A stretch of 64,000 nt of DNA, taken from Litoribacter populi. Its GTDB lineage: Bacteria > Bacteroidota > Bacteroidia > Cytophagales > Cyclobacteriaceae. The stretch is taken from the NCBI RefSeq assembly GCF_007483685.1, contig NZ_VMKN01000001.1, positions 3,325,143 to 3,389,142 on the forward strand, read 5' to 3'. A program made the position numbers and the translations under genes. The notes beneath the pieces are model-generated. The model made no database searches and was not told the origin of the DNA. It saw only the letters and a program-made list of their open reading frames with translations. Below, one piece after another: positions 27,555 through 37,111 of this stretch. Within the stretch, counting starts at the first letter, position 1, and every line of letters starts with the position of its first letter.

Positions 27555-28205
27555 TTAGATCAAACCGAGATAAACACTATTGGATATTTTGTATTTCTTT
27601 CTTCCGCGGTTAAAAGCCGAAAATGCCATATAAGCATGGAGCTTTCCCTTATGCAATTGCGGGAAGGAAATCCCTATTTCCATTTTCCCCTCCTTTCTTC
27701 GGTTTCCTTGTAGGACGTAGAAGCTCTTTCCATCCTCGGCATTATAAAGCAACAGTAGAGCCCTGTCGGTAGACTTAGCACTACCCATCCCGGAATTATC
27801 CTCCCACTCAAAGAGAACACTGCTATCCTCTTCTATCCACCTCACACTTCCTCCGTTTGGCCCAGTTAGGACACCCATACTAATCAAAACATCTTCTGGT
27901 TGTAATACAAAACGACCCGGTTCTTCTCGAAAAGCATTGTTCATGACCTGCCCTGAAGCCACATCAATCGGAAACTTCATTCCCGATCCAGCATCCTGAA
28001 ATCCAAAATCAATGACCTCCTTTATCCTCGACAGATAAGTGTTGGTTTGGGAAAATTTGCTGATATAAAGTTTCTGCAAGGGAGTCCTTTCCTTGGGCTC
28101 CTTCTCCGAAACCTCTTTTGCATAGGTTTTGCCCTTGACCTTGTAATAAATGCTGTTACCTTTTTTGCCCCGAAAATCCTTGCCGGCGCCTTCTGCTTTT
28201 GCCAT
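27555..28205 (-). CDS. hypothetical protein, DUF6266-like, second of tandem pair
   Basis: I chose the ATG at 28205 (MAKAEGAGKD, 216 residues). The frame extends to 28250, but the extra 15 residues are hydrophobic, not followed by a cleavage site and not like the paralogue. The N-terminus DFRGKKGNSIYYKVKGKTYAKE parallels the neighbour's GKLTYYKSNG segment. A basic helical part and a beta-rich half containing GPNGGSVRWIEEDSSVLFEWEDNSG follow. That half resembles a repeated Ig-like or fibronectin-like unit, but this is only an impression. It is the promoter-proximal gene of the pair. No function can be given. Confidence 0.6.
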   Translation of the reverse strand: MAKAEGAGKDFRGKKGNSIYYKVKGKTYAKEVSEKEPKERTPLQKLYISKFSQTNTYLSRIKEVIDFGFQDAGSGMKFPIDVASGQVMNNAFREEPGRFVLQPEDVLISMGVLTGPNGGSVRWIEEDSSVLFEWEDNSGMGSAKSTDRALLLLYNAEDGKSFYVLQGNRRKEGKMEIGISFPQLHKGKLHAYMAFSAFNRGRKKYKISNSVYLGLI

Positions 28206-28595
28206 AATAATGAGAGATAAATGAAAAATACTAAATTCAAAAAAACTCAAAGCACCTTATCTGCGCCCCCATTTCTCACAAAAAACTACCTTTGGCCCAA
28301 AGGCGACTACAAAGCAGGACTAAAATACTCATAATATTCTAATAAGCAAGACCTTAGGTTAATTAATTTTATATCAAGCATCCAATATACCCAAATATAA
28401 TTTGTTTTAACTACCGGCAGATCGATAGGTAATCGGTACTTGATCGGTAATTGTTCAAAGACTGTTCAGAATTTTGTTTGGTTAAGGACTGCTTTAGCAT
28501 TTGCTGCTGAGGGGAATAAAGGAGGCAGGTGTAAGCCCGGCTATGATCAGATTCAGAGGATACGCCTAGGGAAAAGTCGTGTTTGGTATTAACGC
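28206..28595. other. intergenic region without recognised gene
   Basis: This 390-base AT-rich stretch should hold the promoter of the minus-strand DUF6266-like pair near its left end. It contains two close GGTAAT repeats (about 28428 and 28445) and an unrecognised open frame without ATG at 28401-28592. I see no RNA gene or mobile element in it. Confidence 0.5.
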
Positions 28596-28628
28596 AAAAA
28601 GCCCCAAGTATCTCTACCTGGGGCTTTT
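28596..28628 (-). terminator. rho-independent terminator of the 28648-28860 gene
   Basis: The stem AAAAGCCCCA against TGGGGCTTTT with a 12-base loop lies 20 bases beyond the stop of the small membrane-protein gene. Its T tract is on the minus-strand transcript; the A tract could also serve plus-strand transcription. Confidence 0.85.
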
Positions 28629-28647
28629 GATTCCAATGAATAGAATA

Positions 28648-28860
28648 TTATGCCATAGCTTCTTGTCTCTTTGGGTTAGCTTCCTTGGTCAAGTAATAGA
28701 TAAAACCGGCCTGAGGAACAACTAGCAACAATAAGGTAGGTATTAGGGAGACAGAGGAGAATCCGAAATCCAAGCCCAACATCATGGTGGTTGAATAAAT
28801 AGCCACAACTGTTACAAGTGCATAAAAATTAACCAGAGCAATTTTCTTAATATTTTTCAT
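28648..28860 (-). CDS. small two-helix membrane protein, 70 aa
   Basis: I do not recognise the family. The protein has two hydrophobic helices (about residues 8-27 and 37-57) joined by a short GLDFGFSSVSL turn, with basic residues at both ends, so both termini are probably cytoplasmic. A good terminator follows 20 bases after the stop, and about 290 bases of AT-rich DNA precede it, so it is a single-gene transcript. This supports a real gene. No function can be inferred from the neighbours. Confidence 0.65.
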   Translation of the reverse strand: MKNIKKIALVNFYALVTVVAIYSTTMMLGLDFGFSSVSLIPTLLLLVVPQAGFIYYLTKEANPKRQEAMA

Positions 28861-29149
28861 AGTATGGTACGTTAATGTTTTAAAAAGATTTCTGTTTTAG
28901 GTGTCAAAATCCGGGGGTGTTGTCCCGTTTGATTTTGATTACGACACTAATATGAAACAAAAATATTTAATTCCAAAACACCAAAAACCCAAAACAATCA
29001 ACCAAAACCTACTGTATTTTACCAATAATTGTTACATAAATTTAATTTTGTAACACACCAAAACTTTATTGCATTTCACCCCAAAAATTTCTTTGAAAAA
29101 AATTTGATATTTTTTTTCACGATCTCCTTAACCTGGTGAAAATCACAAG

Positions 29150-32100
29150 TTAATTCTTCCTATCCTTCCCCAGCGACACCTGTATATCATCCGGTGTGCC
29201 TTTCATGTTGATATTGAGAAAGCGGACTCTACGGTCTTCGTTACGGTATACGATATCATCGACCTGGTCGGGGTCAACTTCTCCTTTGTTTTTGCCGCCA
29301 AACAGGGATCTGAAGCCTACTTGGGTAACTAGACCCAATGGTATCCTTAAGAAGTAATCCATGCTGAGGTCGAGGCTTTGACGCCCTGAGAGCTCGATGA
29401 AGCCAAGACTGGAGTTGATATTCATCTTAGGGATGGACAATACGCCTTCCTTTAGATCCATGGAGTTTTCCAAGGTGTCAAACCTAACCATGTTTAAGTT
29501 CTTGTCCTTGAAATAATCCGACAGAGCATGTAGTGGCGCAAAATTATTTATACTGCCATCATAGATTCTCAAGTCCATGTGGGCTTCACTTTGTTCTAAT
29601 ATTGGCGTAAAGTCTGGGTGGACCAGAAAATTGCTGGTTATCGTACCGCTGACTTTTCCGTGTATGTTTTCATTAATGAAATAATCCTGTCCAAAGTTTT
29701 CGAACTTGATCAGTAACTTGTCCAAATCGAGTTTATTAGCGGTAACGGCACTGTTAAAGTAAATGTTTTTGGGATCCGAACCATTAAAGTATCCTTTGAG
29801 CCCTAAGCTTCCTTCTGCGACATTCACTCCAAGTGTATCGACAAACATATAATGATCTTCTTGGATCCTTCCCTCCAACTTAAAATTCTCCAACCAATAG
29901 GTATGGTAGTTAAGCTTTCCTATTTCAGCCTGGAATTTCATATCAGTAAAAGGCAAATCGAATATGTTGAAGGCATCCTCATGGGAGGTGTCGGCCTGTA
30001 TGTCATAATTCATCAAGGCGTCCAGATCAAGTGCTTTGGCCATGAATTTAAAATGGTTGTCTCGCTTACGGATCGTGCTATCCTCTCCAAGATAATAGGC
30101 AAGATCAACCTTAAAGTCACTTGCTCCCATTTTCCCCTCAAAACCTTCTACCAAAAGGTGCTCATCCTCATAATGAACCCTTCCTTTGAAACCCTCAAAC
30201 TTCAATGGGTGAACATTCATCTTACCTTGGAAACCGGAAAGATAGAAATCGAGCGAGTGAAATATTGAATCATAGTGAAGATCCAGCAGCCCATGGGCCT
30301 TTACTCCCCGCAGTTCTTCATTGCGATAATCTTCCGGTAAGTAGTTTTGGCCATCATAAGATAATAAATCGGCCAATTGTAGGTATTCTGAATGGAAATC
30401 GAATTCAAGCTTGGTATCACCCCTTTTGACCTCCTGAAACCATTTTTTATAATTGTCCAGCTGTCCAGTAAAATGAAAGTCGCTCTTGTCAATAAAGCCG
30501 GAAAAATCTTTCAACAGGAAAGAACTGTCGGAAATGATCAGATCAGCATGAAAATCATGAAGTTCATGACTGTAATTTTTCAGCTTAGCATGAAAATCCT
30601 TGATGAAGAATTCACCTTTGGGAAGATGCTCAAAGTTCCAGAGATCTTTGGCATTGGCTTCAAAAGCCAACTTGATTTCAAAATCATCGATCACTTCATC
30701 TGTGATGGTCAAAAGCGCTGAATCAAAAGATAGTAACTCGGGGAAGTCAATTTTGCTAGAATTGGCATTGAGATCCAAATTGACCATTTGGTCGTATTGA
30801 TGGAACAGAGCAGGGAAATCACTAAGTCCCATGGTGAATTTGAAATCCGACCCGGCAATATTGAAGGAAAGATTATCCATCTCAATTTTCCCCTCACGCA
30901 TCACGGCATGCCCATTGGCATTGCGAATGGAATGAGGGTAATTAGGGATATTAAAGCTGAGATTTTTAATCGTCAGTTCACTGTCGATCCCTTGTTTAAG
31001 CTGGGCAAGGTTTTCTCCAGGAAGCTCCAAATCTATAAGCTCGTCAAAATCCATGTCCAGGAGTACTTGTCCTTTAATTCTCTCAAGTCCTTCCACTTGG
31101 AGAAATTGGCCAATAAATTCCAGGTCAAGATCTGCATGGAGATTCACCTTGATGAAAGGATCCTTAAAGTTTTTGACAATCATTTTGCCTTCAAAAATCC
31201 CCTCTTCCGGTCTGGCAGTAAATCGCTGCAACCTAAGTTCGGAACTTTCCAAAGTCCTGTCCTTACCGTTAGTGAAATAACCAGCAAATGCCAGATTATC
31301 AACCTTTTTATCCATCTCAGTATTGAGAAAATAAGCGTTGTCGGCACCAAATTCCACCGAAATCGCAGGAGTATTTCCATTGCCTGACTTTCCTTCCACG
31401 CTTCCGAGAAAATAAACTTGGCCTTCATTTTTGTATCGCTTTAGCGCATCCCCCACCTCGGGAGGTGCAAAAGCAGCAAAAATGTTGAAATCAGGCTTTT
31501 CTCCATAAAACTTGATATCCATATTGAGATCATCATCCAAATCAACAAAACCATCTAAGGAAAAAAGTGCTTGTTCTAAAATTACCTGACTTTCAAGCAC
31601 AGTCACCAACTCATCAGTGATGTCATAATCGAGGTGAAGGTCTATGTCTAAGTGCTTGTTGGAAAAGAATGTTGGTTCACCATTCTCCTGAATGTCAAGC
31701 AAAAAATCAGAAGCTATATCTATGAAAAAATGATCAGCGCTAAATTTCAGGTTGGTTCTTACTGATTTAATATGAGCCAGAATTTCTTGAGCTGAGGAAA
31801 AGTCTTTGTAACTGATTTCAAATCCATCGATTATTAACGACTCTAACTCTATTTGTCCATCAAAGCCCTCCTCACTTTCTGGCTCTGAACTTTCACCGAT
31901 ACCTTTAGCTAAAAGTAGATTAATATCACCATTTTCATACTTGACTACATCAAGGTGCCCATTTTTCACTTTGATGCTCTTTACGGTGTAATTTCCTGCC
32001 AGAACATCCTTGATATCAAATCCTACATAAACGTCACTAGCAGTGTAAAGGGGTCTTGTATCTTGGGCTTTGCTTTCAAAAAATGTAACTTCCTCTAAGT

Positions 32101-32305
32101 CGATTGAAATGTAAGGAAAATTGGCAAAAGGGGAAATATGACTTCCCTTAATGGTTAGTTCTCCATCAAAACCTTCATTTACTGTAAGTAATGCCCGTTG
32201 GACTATTTTTTGTTGATTGTAATATATAGCGGCTATCGTACCGGCCACCAACAATACTGGCACCAAAACGATAGCCAGGATAATGATTATTATTTTCTTA
32301 CTCAT
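29150..32305 (-). CDS. AsmA-like family protein
   Basis: This 1051-residue protein has one N-terminal membrane helix (about 3-28, IIIIILAIVLVPVLLVAGTIA) followed by a long periplasmic region of repeated beta-strand units. An AsmA-type N-terminal segment (IKGSHISPFANFPYISIDLEEV) and an AsmA-like C-terminal part with DLRIYDGSINNFAPLHALS and FIELSGRQSLDLSMDYFLRIPLG are visible. AsmA-type proteins are now seen as bridge-like lipid carriers between inner and outer membranes, so phospholipid transport or outer-membrane homeostasis is the likely role. Downstream are about 290 bases without genes; the start is 147 bases from the divergent PLP-enzyme gene. Confidence 0.8.
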   Translation of the reverse strand: MSKKIIIIILAIVLVPVLLVAGTIAAIYYNQQKIVQRALLTVNEGFDGELTIKGSHISPFANFPYISIDLEEVTFFESKAQDTRPLYTASDVYVGFDIKDVLAGNYTVKSIKVKNGHLDVVKYENGDINLLLAKGIGESSEPESEEGFDGQIELESLIIDGFEISYKDFSSAQEILAHIKSVRTNLKFSADHFFIDIASDFLLDIQENGEPTFFSNKHLDIDLHLDYDITDELVTVLESQVILEQALFSLDGFVDLDDDLNMDIKFYGEKPDFNIFAAFAPPEVGDALKRYKNEGQVYFLGSVEGKSGNGNTPAISVEFGADNAYFLNTEMDKKVDNLAFAGYFTNGKDRTLESSELRLQRFTARPEEGIFEGKMIVKNFKDPFIKVNLHADLDLEFIGQFLQVEGLERIKGQVLLDMDFDELIDLELPGENLAQLKQGIDSELTIKNLSFNIPNYPHSIRNANGHAVMREGKIEMDNLSFNIAGSDFKFTMGLSDFPALFHQYDQMVNLDLNANSSKIDFPELLSFDSALLTITDEVIDDFEIKLAFEANAKDLWNFEHLPKGEFFIKDFHAKLKNYSHELHDFHADLIISDSSFLLKDFSGFIDKSDFHFTGQLDNYKKWFQEVKRGDTKLEFDFHSEYLQLADLLSYDGQNYLPEDYRNEELRGVKAHGLLDLHYDSIFHSLDFYLSGFQGKMNVHPLKFEGFKGRVHYEDEHLLVEGFEGKMGASDFKVDLAYYLGEDSTIRKRDNHFKFMAKALDLDALMNYDIQADTSHEDAFNIFDLPFTDMKFQAEIGKLNYHTYWLENFKLEGRIQEDHYMFVDTLGVNVAEGSLGLKGYFNGSDPKNIYFNSAVTANKLDLDKLLIKFENFGQDYFINENIHGKVSGTITSNFLVHPDFTPILEQSEAHMDLRIYDGSINNFAPLHALSDYFKDKNLNMVRFDTLENSMDLKEGVLSIPKMNINSSLGFIELSGRQSLDLSMDYFLRIPLGLVTQVGFRSLFGGKNKGEVDPDQVDDIVYRNEDRRVRFLNINMKGTPDDIQVSLGKDRKN

Positions 32306-32452
32306 GGTATTTCCCCTTCCCCAAAATTAGTAACGTAAAAATTACGGAGATAGATTTTGTTTGCCAAAATTAAGAACTACTATTAAAGAATAGGGTTAGA
32401 ATTTCAGAAATCAGTAATTTTTACAGAATTTTAAGAAAAAGAATATATCTAT

Positions 32453-33577
32453 TTGACCCATAAACCCTACTATATGCTTGATTTTGAGATCAAAAACCCC
32501 ACCCTTATCCTTGACGAGGCCATTTGCAGAAAAAACATCAAAAGGATGTCTATAAAGGCAAAATCTCTCAACTTGAAAATTGCCCCACATTTTAAAACCC
32601 ACCAATCCTTAAAAGTAGCGGAATGGTGCAAGGACTATGGTGTTGAAGAAATTTCGGTTTCTTCATTCCGGATGGCGTTTTATTTCCGTGACAGGGGATT
32701 CAAAAACATCCATATTGCATTTCCTTTTAATCCTCTATTAATTGAGGATTTGGCACTTATGCAAGGTCAGCCTGTTTCGATTCAATTAGTCAATGAGGAA
32801 GTTACAAAATTGGTAGCCCAAAAAGTACAAAGTCAGGTTGGTTTTTTCATTGAAATAGACGCAGGATACGGAAGGGCCGGGGTACCTATTGAGAATTTTG
32901 AATTAATCGATAGGATATTGCGAGCCGCTGCTGAGAACAAAAATCTAGCTTTTAAAGGGTTTTATATTCATGCCGGGCATACCTACCACACAGATTTGGA
33001 AGGTATAGAAAAAATACACAAAGAAACCCAAGAGGCCTTTAGAATTTTGAAAGCCAAGTATAGTAGCCAATATTCCAATTTGGCCTGCAGGTCTGGGGAT
33101 ACTCCATCGGCATCCCTAATGGAGGATTTTGAGCATATAGATGAATTGGGACCTGGTAATTTTGTTTTTTATGACCTTACGCAAGCAGCTATAGGAAGTT
33201 GTAACAAAGAAGACATAGCGGTAGCATTAGCCGCCCCAGTGGTGGATGTCAAGGCTGAGAAAAATGAAATTTTGATCCATTGTGGAGGGGTTCACCTTTC
33301 CAAGGATGTACTGGAAGGAAATGGGGTGAAGAATTTTGGGGAAGTTGTTCTCTTTGAAAAAGATAAGTGGATAATTCCACCCGAAAGAGCTTTTTTGAAA
33401 AGTATATCCCAGGAACATGGCCTCATCCATGCGCCTGATTCCTTGATGGAGAAAATTAATACTGGAGACATTATAGGAATACTCCCCATCCATAGTTGTA
33501 TGACAGCAGACTGCATGAGAAGCTACCGGACGCTGGACAATGACTTGGTGGACCACTTAGAGGGAACCATGAAATAA
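32453..33577 (+). CDS. D-threonine aldolase/D-serine dehydratase-like PLP enzyme
   Basis: This 374-residue enzyme has the alanine-racemase-type PLP barrel at its N-terminus, with the PLP lysine in IAPHFKTHQS (about residue 48) and the GRAGV strand near 143. The C-terminal domain ends with PIHSCMTADCMRSY (345-358), whose His and Cys are the metal-binding residues of this fold. Members cleave D-threonine to glycine and acetaldehyde or dehydrate D-serine; the sequence alone does not decide. The start may be TTG at 32453 or the in-frame ATG at 32474, seven codons later. The gene ends at a strong terminator shared with the adaptor gene. Confidence 0.83.
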   Translation: MTHKPYYMLDFEIKNPTLILDEAICRKNIKRMSIKAKSLNLKIAPHFKTHQSLKVAEWCKDYGVEEISVSSFRMAFYFRDRGFKNIHIAFPFNPLLIEDLALMQGQPVSIQLVNEEVTKLVAQKVQSQVGFFIEIDAGYGRAGVPIENFELIDRILRAAAENKNLAFKGFYIHAGHTYHTDLEGIEKIHKETQEAFRILKAKYSSQYSNLACRSGDTPSASLMEDFEHIDELGPGNFVFYDLTQAAIGSCNKEDIAVALAAPVVDVKAEKNEILIHCGGVHLSKDVLEGNGVKNFGEVVLFEKDKWIIPPERAFLKSISQEHGLIHAPDSLMEKINTGDIIGILPIHSCMTADCMRSYRTLDNDLVDHLEGTMK

Positions 33578-33611
33578 AAATAGAGGCTTTCTGTTGAAAG
33601 CCTCTATTTTT
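33576..33611. terminator. bidirectional rho-independent terminator
   Basis: A perfect 16-base stem, AAAAATAGAGGCTTTC against GAAAGCCTCTATTTTT with a TGTT loop, separates two convergent genes. It overlaps the PLP-enzyme stop by a base or two and ends four bases before the adaptor stop. Confidence 0.92.
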
Positions 33612-33614
33612 ATT

Positions 33615-34928
33615 TTACCTAGATGCGGTAGCCTTTTCAGTTGCCGGTGTAGTTGATTTAACCAACTTCCCATCTTCCATTTGTTTGCTAACAATGAAGT
33701 AAGGTCCACTGATAATCTTCTGTCCTTCTTCAATGCCTTCTAGAATTTCAATGTTGTCGAAATCCGAGATACCGGTAGTTACTTCTACTCTCTTGGCGCG
33801 GTCACCATCTTTTACGAAGACAAGTTCTTTAAGTCTTCCTTCGGCACCTTCTCTTACCTGACCCTCGCGAGTGGTCACGGCCGCCAATGGAACGGCTAAA
33901 ACATCCTGCTTTTTGTTAGTAATGATTTCCACACTTGCAGTCATGCCTGGACGGAAAGGAAACCTGTTCTTTTCTGAAATCAAATCCTGATAGGACTCAT
34001 TCAAAATTCTAATTCGAACCTCAAATTCCGTCACAGCATCTTGGTTAGCTTTCTCATTTGCAGAGTTGGCAATAGAAGTTACAATGCCGGTAAATTTCTT
34101 ATTGCTGTAAGAATAAGAGTCCACATCAATTAAAGTGGTATCACCAAAGGATATCCTTACTATATCATTTTCATTCACATTCACCCTAACTTCCATTTGG
34201 GAAAGGTCGGCCAGTCTAAGCATCTCAGTACCTGCCATTTGCTGGGTACCAACTACCCGCTCGCCTTTTTCAACCAAAAGCTTGGAAACAATCCCGTTCA
34301 TCGGGGAGTAAACGTTGGTTAAACGTAAGTTTTCAGCTGCCTCGTCCACAGTTGCCTGAGCACTCTTTACAATATATTCTGCAGCGATAACATTTTGCTG
34401 TGCAGCTTCAAGGTCATTTTTGGCAGAAAGGAAATCTGCATTGGCTTGCTCAAAATCTGAATCGGAAATTACCTTGTCTTTATATAACTTCTCATTTCTA
34501 TTGAACTCCAACTCAGATCTGTGAAAAACAGCCTCAGCTCTTTTCAACTGCGCTTTTGCTTGGCTAAGATTAGCCTTGTTTTGATTGAGGTTGGCTTCAC
34601 TTCTTCCCAATGCAGAAATTAGGTTATCAGGACGTATCTTAACCAAAAGGTCATTGACACGTACAGAGTCTCCTTCTTTTACATTAAGATTGATAATCTC
34701 TCCGGCCACATCTGGGCTGAGCTTCACTTCAATTTCAGGTTGTACTACCCCCGATGCACTAACTTTTTCAATAATTGTCTTACGGTTGGCTTCAGCGACC
34801 TCGACTTCAAGTTCCTTCTCTCCGCCAATCCATCCAGCTGACCTGCCAATGATTATAAAAAGTAGCAGTACCCCTACTACTCCAAGTAGGATATAAATTA
34901 ATTTATTTGATTTCTTTTTCTTAGCCAT
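33615..34928 (-). CDS. periplasmic adaptor (HlyD/MacA-type membrane fusion protein)
   Basis: This 437-residue protein has an N-terminal membrane anchor (about residues 8-28, IYILLGVVGVLLLFIIIG). A biotinyl-lipoyl-type half (VSPDVAGEIINLNVKEGDSVRVNDLLVKI), a long coiled-coil hairpin (about 105-200) and beta-barrel/membrane-proximal domains (VNENDIVRISFGDT; FPFRPGMTASVEI) follow. Such adaptors link an inner-membrane pump to a TolC channel. The TolC-type gene lies 4 bases upstream, but no ABC or RND pump gene is present in the window, so the pump must be encoded elsewhere. It is the last gene of its operon and ends at the 33576-33611 terminator. Confidence 0.88.
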   Translation of the reverse strand: MAKKKKSNKLIYILLGVVGVLLLFIIIGRSAGWIGGEKELEVEVAEANRKTIIEKVSASGVVQPEIEVKLSPDVAGEIINLNVKEGDSVRVNDLLVKIRPDNLISALGRSEANLNQNKANLSQAKAQLKRAEAVFHRSELEFNRNEKLYKDKVISDSDFEQANADFLSAKNDLEAAQQNVIAAEYIVKSAQATVDEAAENLRLTNVYSPMNGIVSKLLVEKGERVVGTQQMAGTEMLRLADLSQMEVRVNVNENDIVRISFGDTTLIDVDSYSYSNKKFTGIVTSIANSANEKANQDAVTEFEVRIRILNESYQDLISEKNRFPFRPGMTASVEIITNKKQDVLAVPLAAVTTREGQVREGAEGRLKELVFVKDGDRAKRVEVTTGISDFDNIEILEGIEEGQKIISGPYFIVSKQMEDGKLVKSTTPATEKATASR

Positions 34929-34932
34929 GATA

Positions 34933-36276
34933 TTATAATGTAATGGGATTGCCTAGGTAAAAATCCAGGACTTTCACCCGGAAGATGTATTCGTATTTTG
35001 CGTTGATCAGATCCGCTTGAGCATTGAACAGGTTATTCTGAGCGATCTGAAAATCTACTGCATTTATACCTCCGACGTCATAACGTTGCTGGGACATACG
35101 GAAGGCCTCTTCCAGGGAGCTAACCCTTCTAATTGAACTTCTATATGCTTGACGCGAGGCCATCGCATTAGTAAAGGCAGTTTCAATATCTTGACGCAGC
35201 TGATTGTGAGTTTCGACTTGCTGAAGTTCGCTCATCCGCCTTTGAACACGAGCACGCTGGAGATTGGCCCTGTTACGGAAATTGGAAAATACGGGTATAT
35301 TCAAATTTAACGTAACCTGTTGAGCCAGGTTGTTTTCTACTTGTTGGAAAAACGGATTTATTTCGAAATTTGGTAAGGAGGGCTGATCAATGTAGTTGGA
35401 AAATACATTTCCTCCAAGGGAAATAGTAGGATAAAAACCGCCTTTAGCAGCTTTCACACCAAAATCTGCCGCTTCCACCCCTAGTTCAGCAGCTTTCACC
35501 TGTGGCATTGTCTCCATTGCACGGGCAAAAATCTGATTTACATCGCTTTCCTCTAAAGCATAATCTTCCGCCTCTAAGTCAGGGAAACTTATACTAAACC
35601 TTTCCGAAAATGGAACCTGCATCTGTTGAGCTAAATTAAGACGTGCAAGTCTAAGATTGTTAGTTGCATTTATCACCTCGAGTTCACTTGTGGCGGTTTG
35701 TGCTTCAATTTCCAATTTTTCGGCAGTAGGTAAAGAGCCCGCTTCGACAAGCTTAATTGTCCTGTCTCGCTGATCAGCCACAGTTTGCAATTGGCTTTGT
35801 GCAATGTTGAGTTGTTCTTTGGCAAAAACTACATTGACAAAAAGGTTAATCACCGAAAGGGTAATATCATTTCTGGAGGCCTCCACATCATAATGGCTTG
35901 CTTCCACATTGGTAAGAGCCTGATTCACATTATTCTGGATTTGGCGACCTGCAAAAAGAGTCACATTGGTATTGGCTACCATGTTTACCGCTCCGATTCT
36001 CCTAGTCTCAAAGAGGTTAGTCACAGGGTTGATATTTCTACCCCATCTCACTTGAGGAGAAAATCCCAAGGTAAAGGAAGGCAATACATTGCCTCGAGCT
36101 TCCAATAACGCCGCCTCTGTATTAGCGAGGTTAAGTTCCGTACGTTGTAAATTGATGTTGTTTTCGAGAGCGATCTCAATACACTCCTGCAATGTCAGGT
36201 CCGAGACTTGATAATCTTGGGCTTTCAACTGACTGGTAAACAGAAGTAAACTAAACAAAAAGTAAACTTTCTTCAT
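34933..36276 (-). CDS. TolC-family outer membrane efflux protein
   Basis: This 447-residue protein has a signal peptide (MKKVYFLFSLLLFTSQLKAQ) and the two-fold repeat of the outer-membrane efflux family, each half with long coiled-coil helices and DLTLQECIEIALENNINLQ at the mature N-terminus. It should form the trimeric channel that takes substrates from the adaptor encoded 4 bases downstream. The start is one base after the sdaAB stop. Length and repeats are normal for the family. The exported substrate cannot be inferred. Confidence 0.88.
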   Translation of the reverse strand: MKKVYFLFSLLLFTSQLKAQDYQVSDLTLQECIEIALENNINLQRTELNLANTEAALLEARGNVLPSFTLGFSPQVRWGRNINPVTNLFETRRIGAVNMVANTNVTLFAGRQIQNNVNQALTNVEASHYDVEASRNDITLSVINLFVNVVFAKEQLNIAQSQLQTVADQRDRTIKLVEAGSLPTAEKLEIEAQTATSELEVINATNNLRLARLNLAQQMQVPFSERFSISFPDLEAEDYALEESDVNQIFARAMETMPQVKAAELGVEAADFGVKAAKGGFYPTISLGGNVFSNYIDQPSLPNFEINPFFQQVENNLAQQVTLNLNIPVFSNFRNRANLQRARVQRRMSELQQVETHNQLRQDIETAFTNAMASRQAYRSSIRRVSSLEEAFRMSQQRYDVGGINAVDFQIAQNNLFNAQADLINAKYEYIFRVKVLDFYLGNPITL

Positions 36277-36277
36277 A

Positions 36278-36955
36278 TTATAAATCTATGTCTGGGATAT
36301 AAATCAATTCCTTAATCCAAGGAAGGCTTTTTAGGTATTCAATGGTAATAGGCTGTAGACCAGAATCCATTTCAATTACATGACAGGCCACGTCATTTTT
36401 TCCCTTCCGAGAAACGGACATGGTAGCAATATTGGTTTTTTCTTGCGCAATCACGCTGGCAATGAATGCAATTGCTCCGGACACATCTTGGGCTTTAATT
36501 ATGAGTGTATGAGCTTGAGCGGAAAAATCAGCGTTGAATCCATCCACTCTGGAGATATTTATCAATCCACCCCCCAAACTTTCTCCGATTACTTCAACCT
36601 TCTTTTCTCCCTTTGTCAAGTTGATTTTCACTGTATTAGGGTGGTACACGGAGGCATTTCCAATAGATTTGAAGGTGTATTTCAAACCTTTTTCTTTTGC
36701 TACTTCAAAAGCAGTTTTGATGCGGGCATCATCCGTTTTCATATCCAGAAGTCCTCCGATAATAGCCCGGTCACTTCCGTGTCCTTCGTAGGTTCTGGCA
36801 AAAGAATTGTAGAAAGTAATCAAGGCCTCATCTGGCACCTCTCCCATCACCCGGATGGCTGCCCGGCCGATACGTACTACACCTGCTGTATGAGAAGATG
36901 ATGGGCCAATCATCACTGGGCCAATCATATCGAAAACACTACTTTTTCCTGCCAT
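36278..36955 (-). CDS. sdaAB: L-serine dehydratase, beta subunit (iron-sulfur type)
   Basis: This 225-residue protein has the SdaA beta-chain start FDMIGPVMIGPSSSHTAGVVRIGRAA, the YEGHGSDRAIIGGLLDM motif (about 55-72) and a C-terminal ACT domain (about 145-220, LIIKAQDVSGAIAFIASVIAQEKTNIATMSVSR). The two-subunit enzyme deaminates L-serine to pyruvate. Its alpha subunit, which carries the cluster ligands, is not in the window. It is the first gene of an operon with TolC and an adaptor (1-base spacing), an unusual pairing of metabolic and efflux genes. A 155-base AT-rich gap separates it from the divergent aminotransferase. Confidence 0.9.
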   Translation of the reverse strand: MAGKSSVFDMIGPVMIGPSSSHTAGVVRIGRAAIRVMGEVPDEALITFYNSFARTYEGHGSDRAIIGGLLDMKTDDARIKTAFEVAKEKGLKYTFKSIGNASVYHPNTVKINLTKGEKKVEVIGESLGGGLINISRVDGFNADFSAQAHTLIIKAQDVSGAIAFIASVIAQEKTNIATMSVSRKGKNDVACHVIEMDSGLQPITIEYLKSLPWIKELIYIPDIDL

Positions 36956-37111
36956 TGTGGTTCAATTTTTACTAATACTGTGCTAATCTAACAACTAATT
37001 TCCAATTAAATAATTAATATTGGATTATTGGTCTTACATAAATTTAAAGGGACCTTTATTTAAAATTATTTAACACTAGCTTTAGGTTGTGAATTCAATT
37101 ATTGATCGAAA

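Noticed and set aside
28401..28592. Open frame of about 63 codons between the DUF6266-like pair and the small membrane gene
   Set aside because: It has no ATG, no recognisable domain and no neighbouring operon; the length is within chance for the region.
30788..31387. 199-codon frame antisense to the AsmA-like gene
   Set aside because: It is a shadow of the strong AsmA-like coding frame and reads as low-complexity, with no family features.
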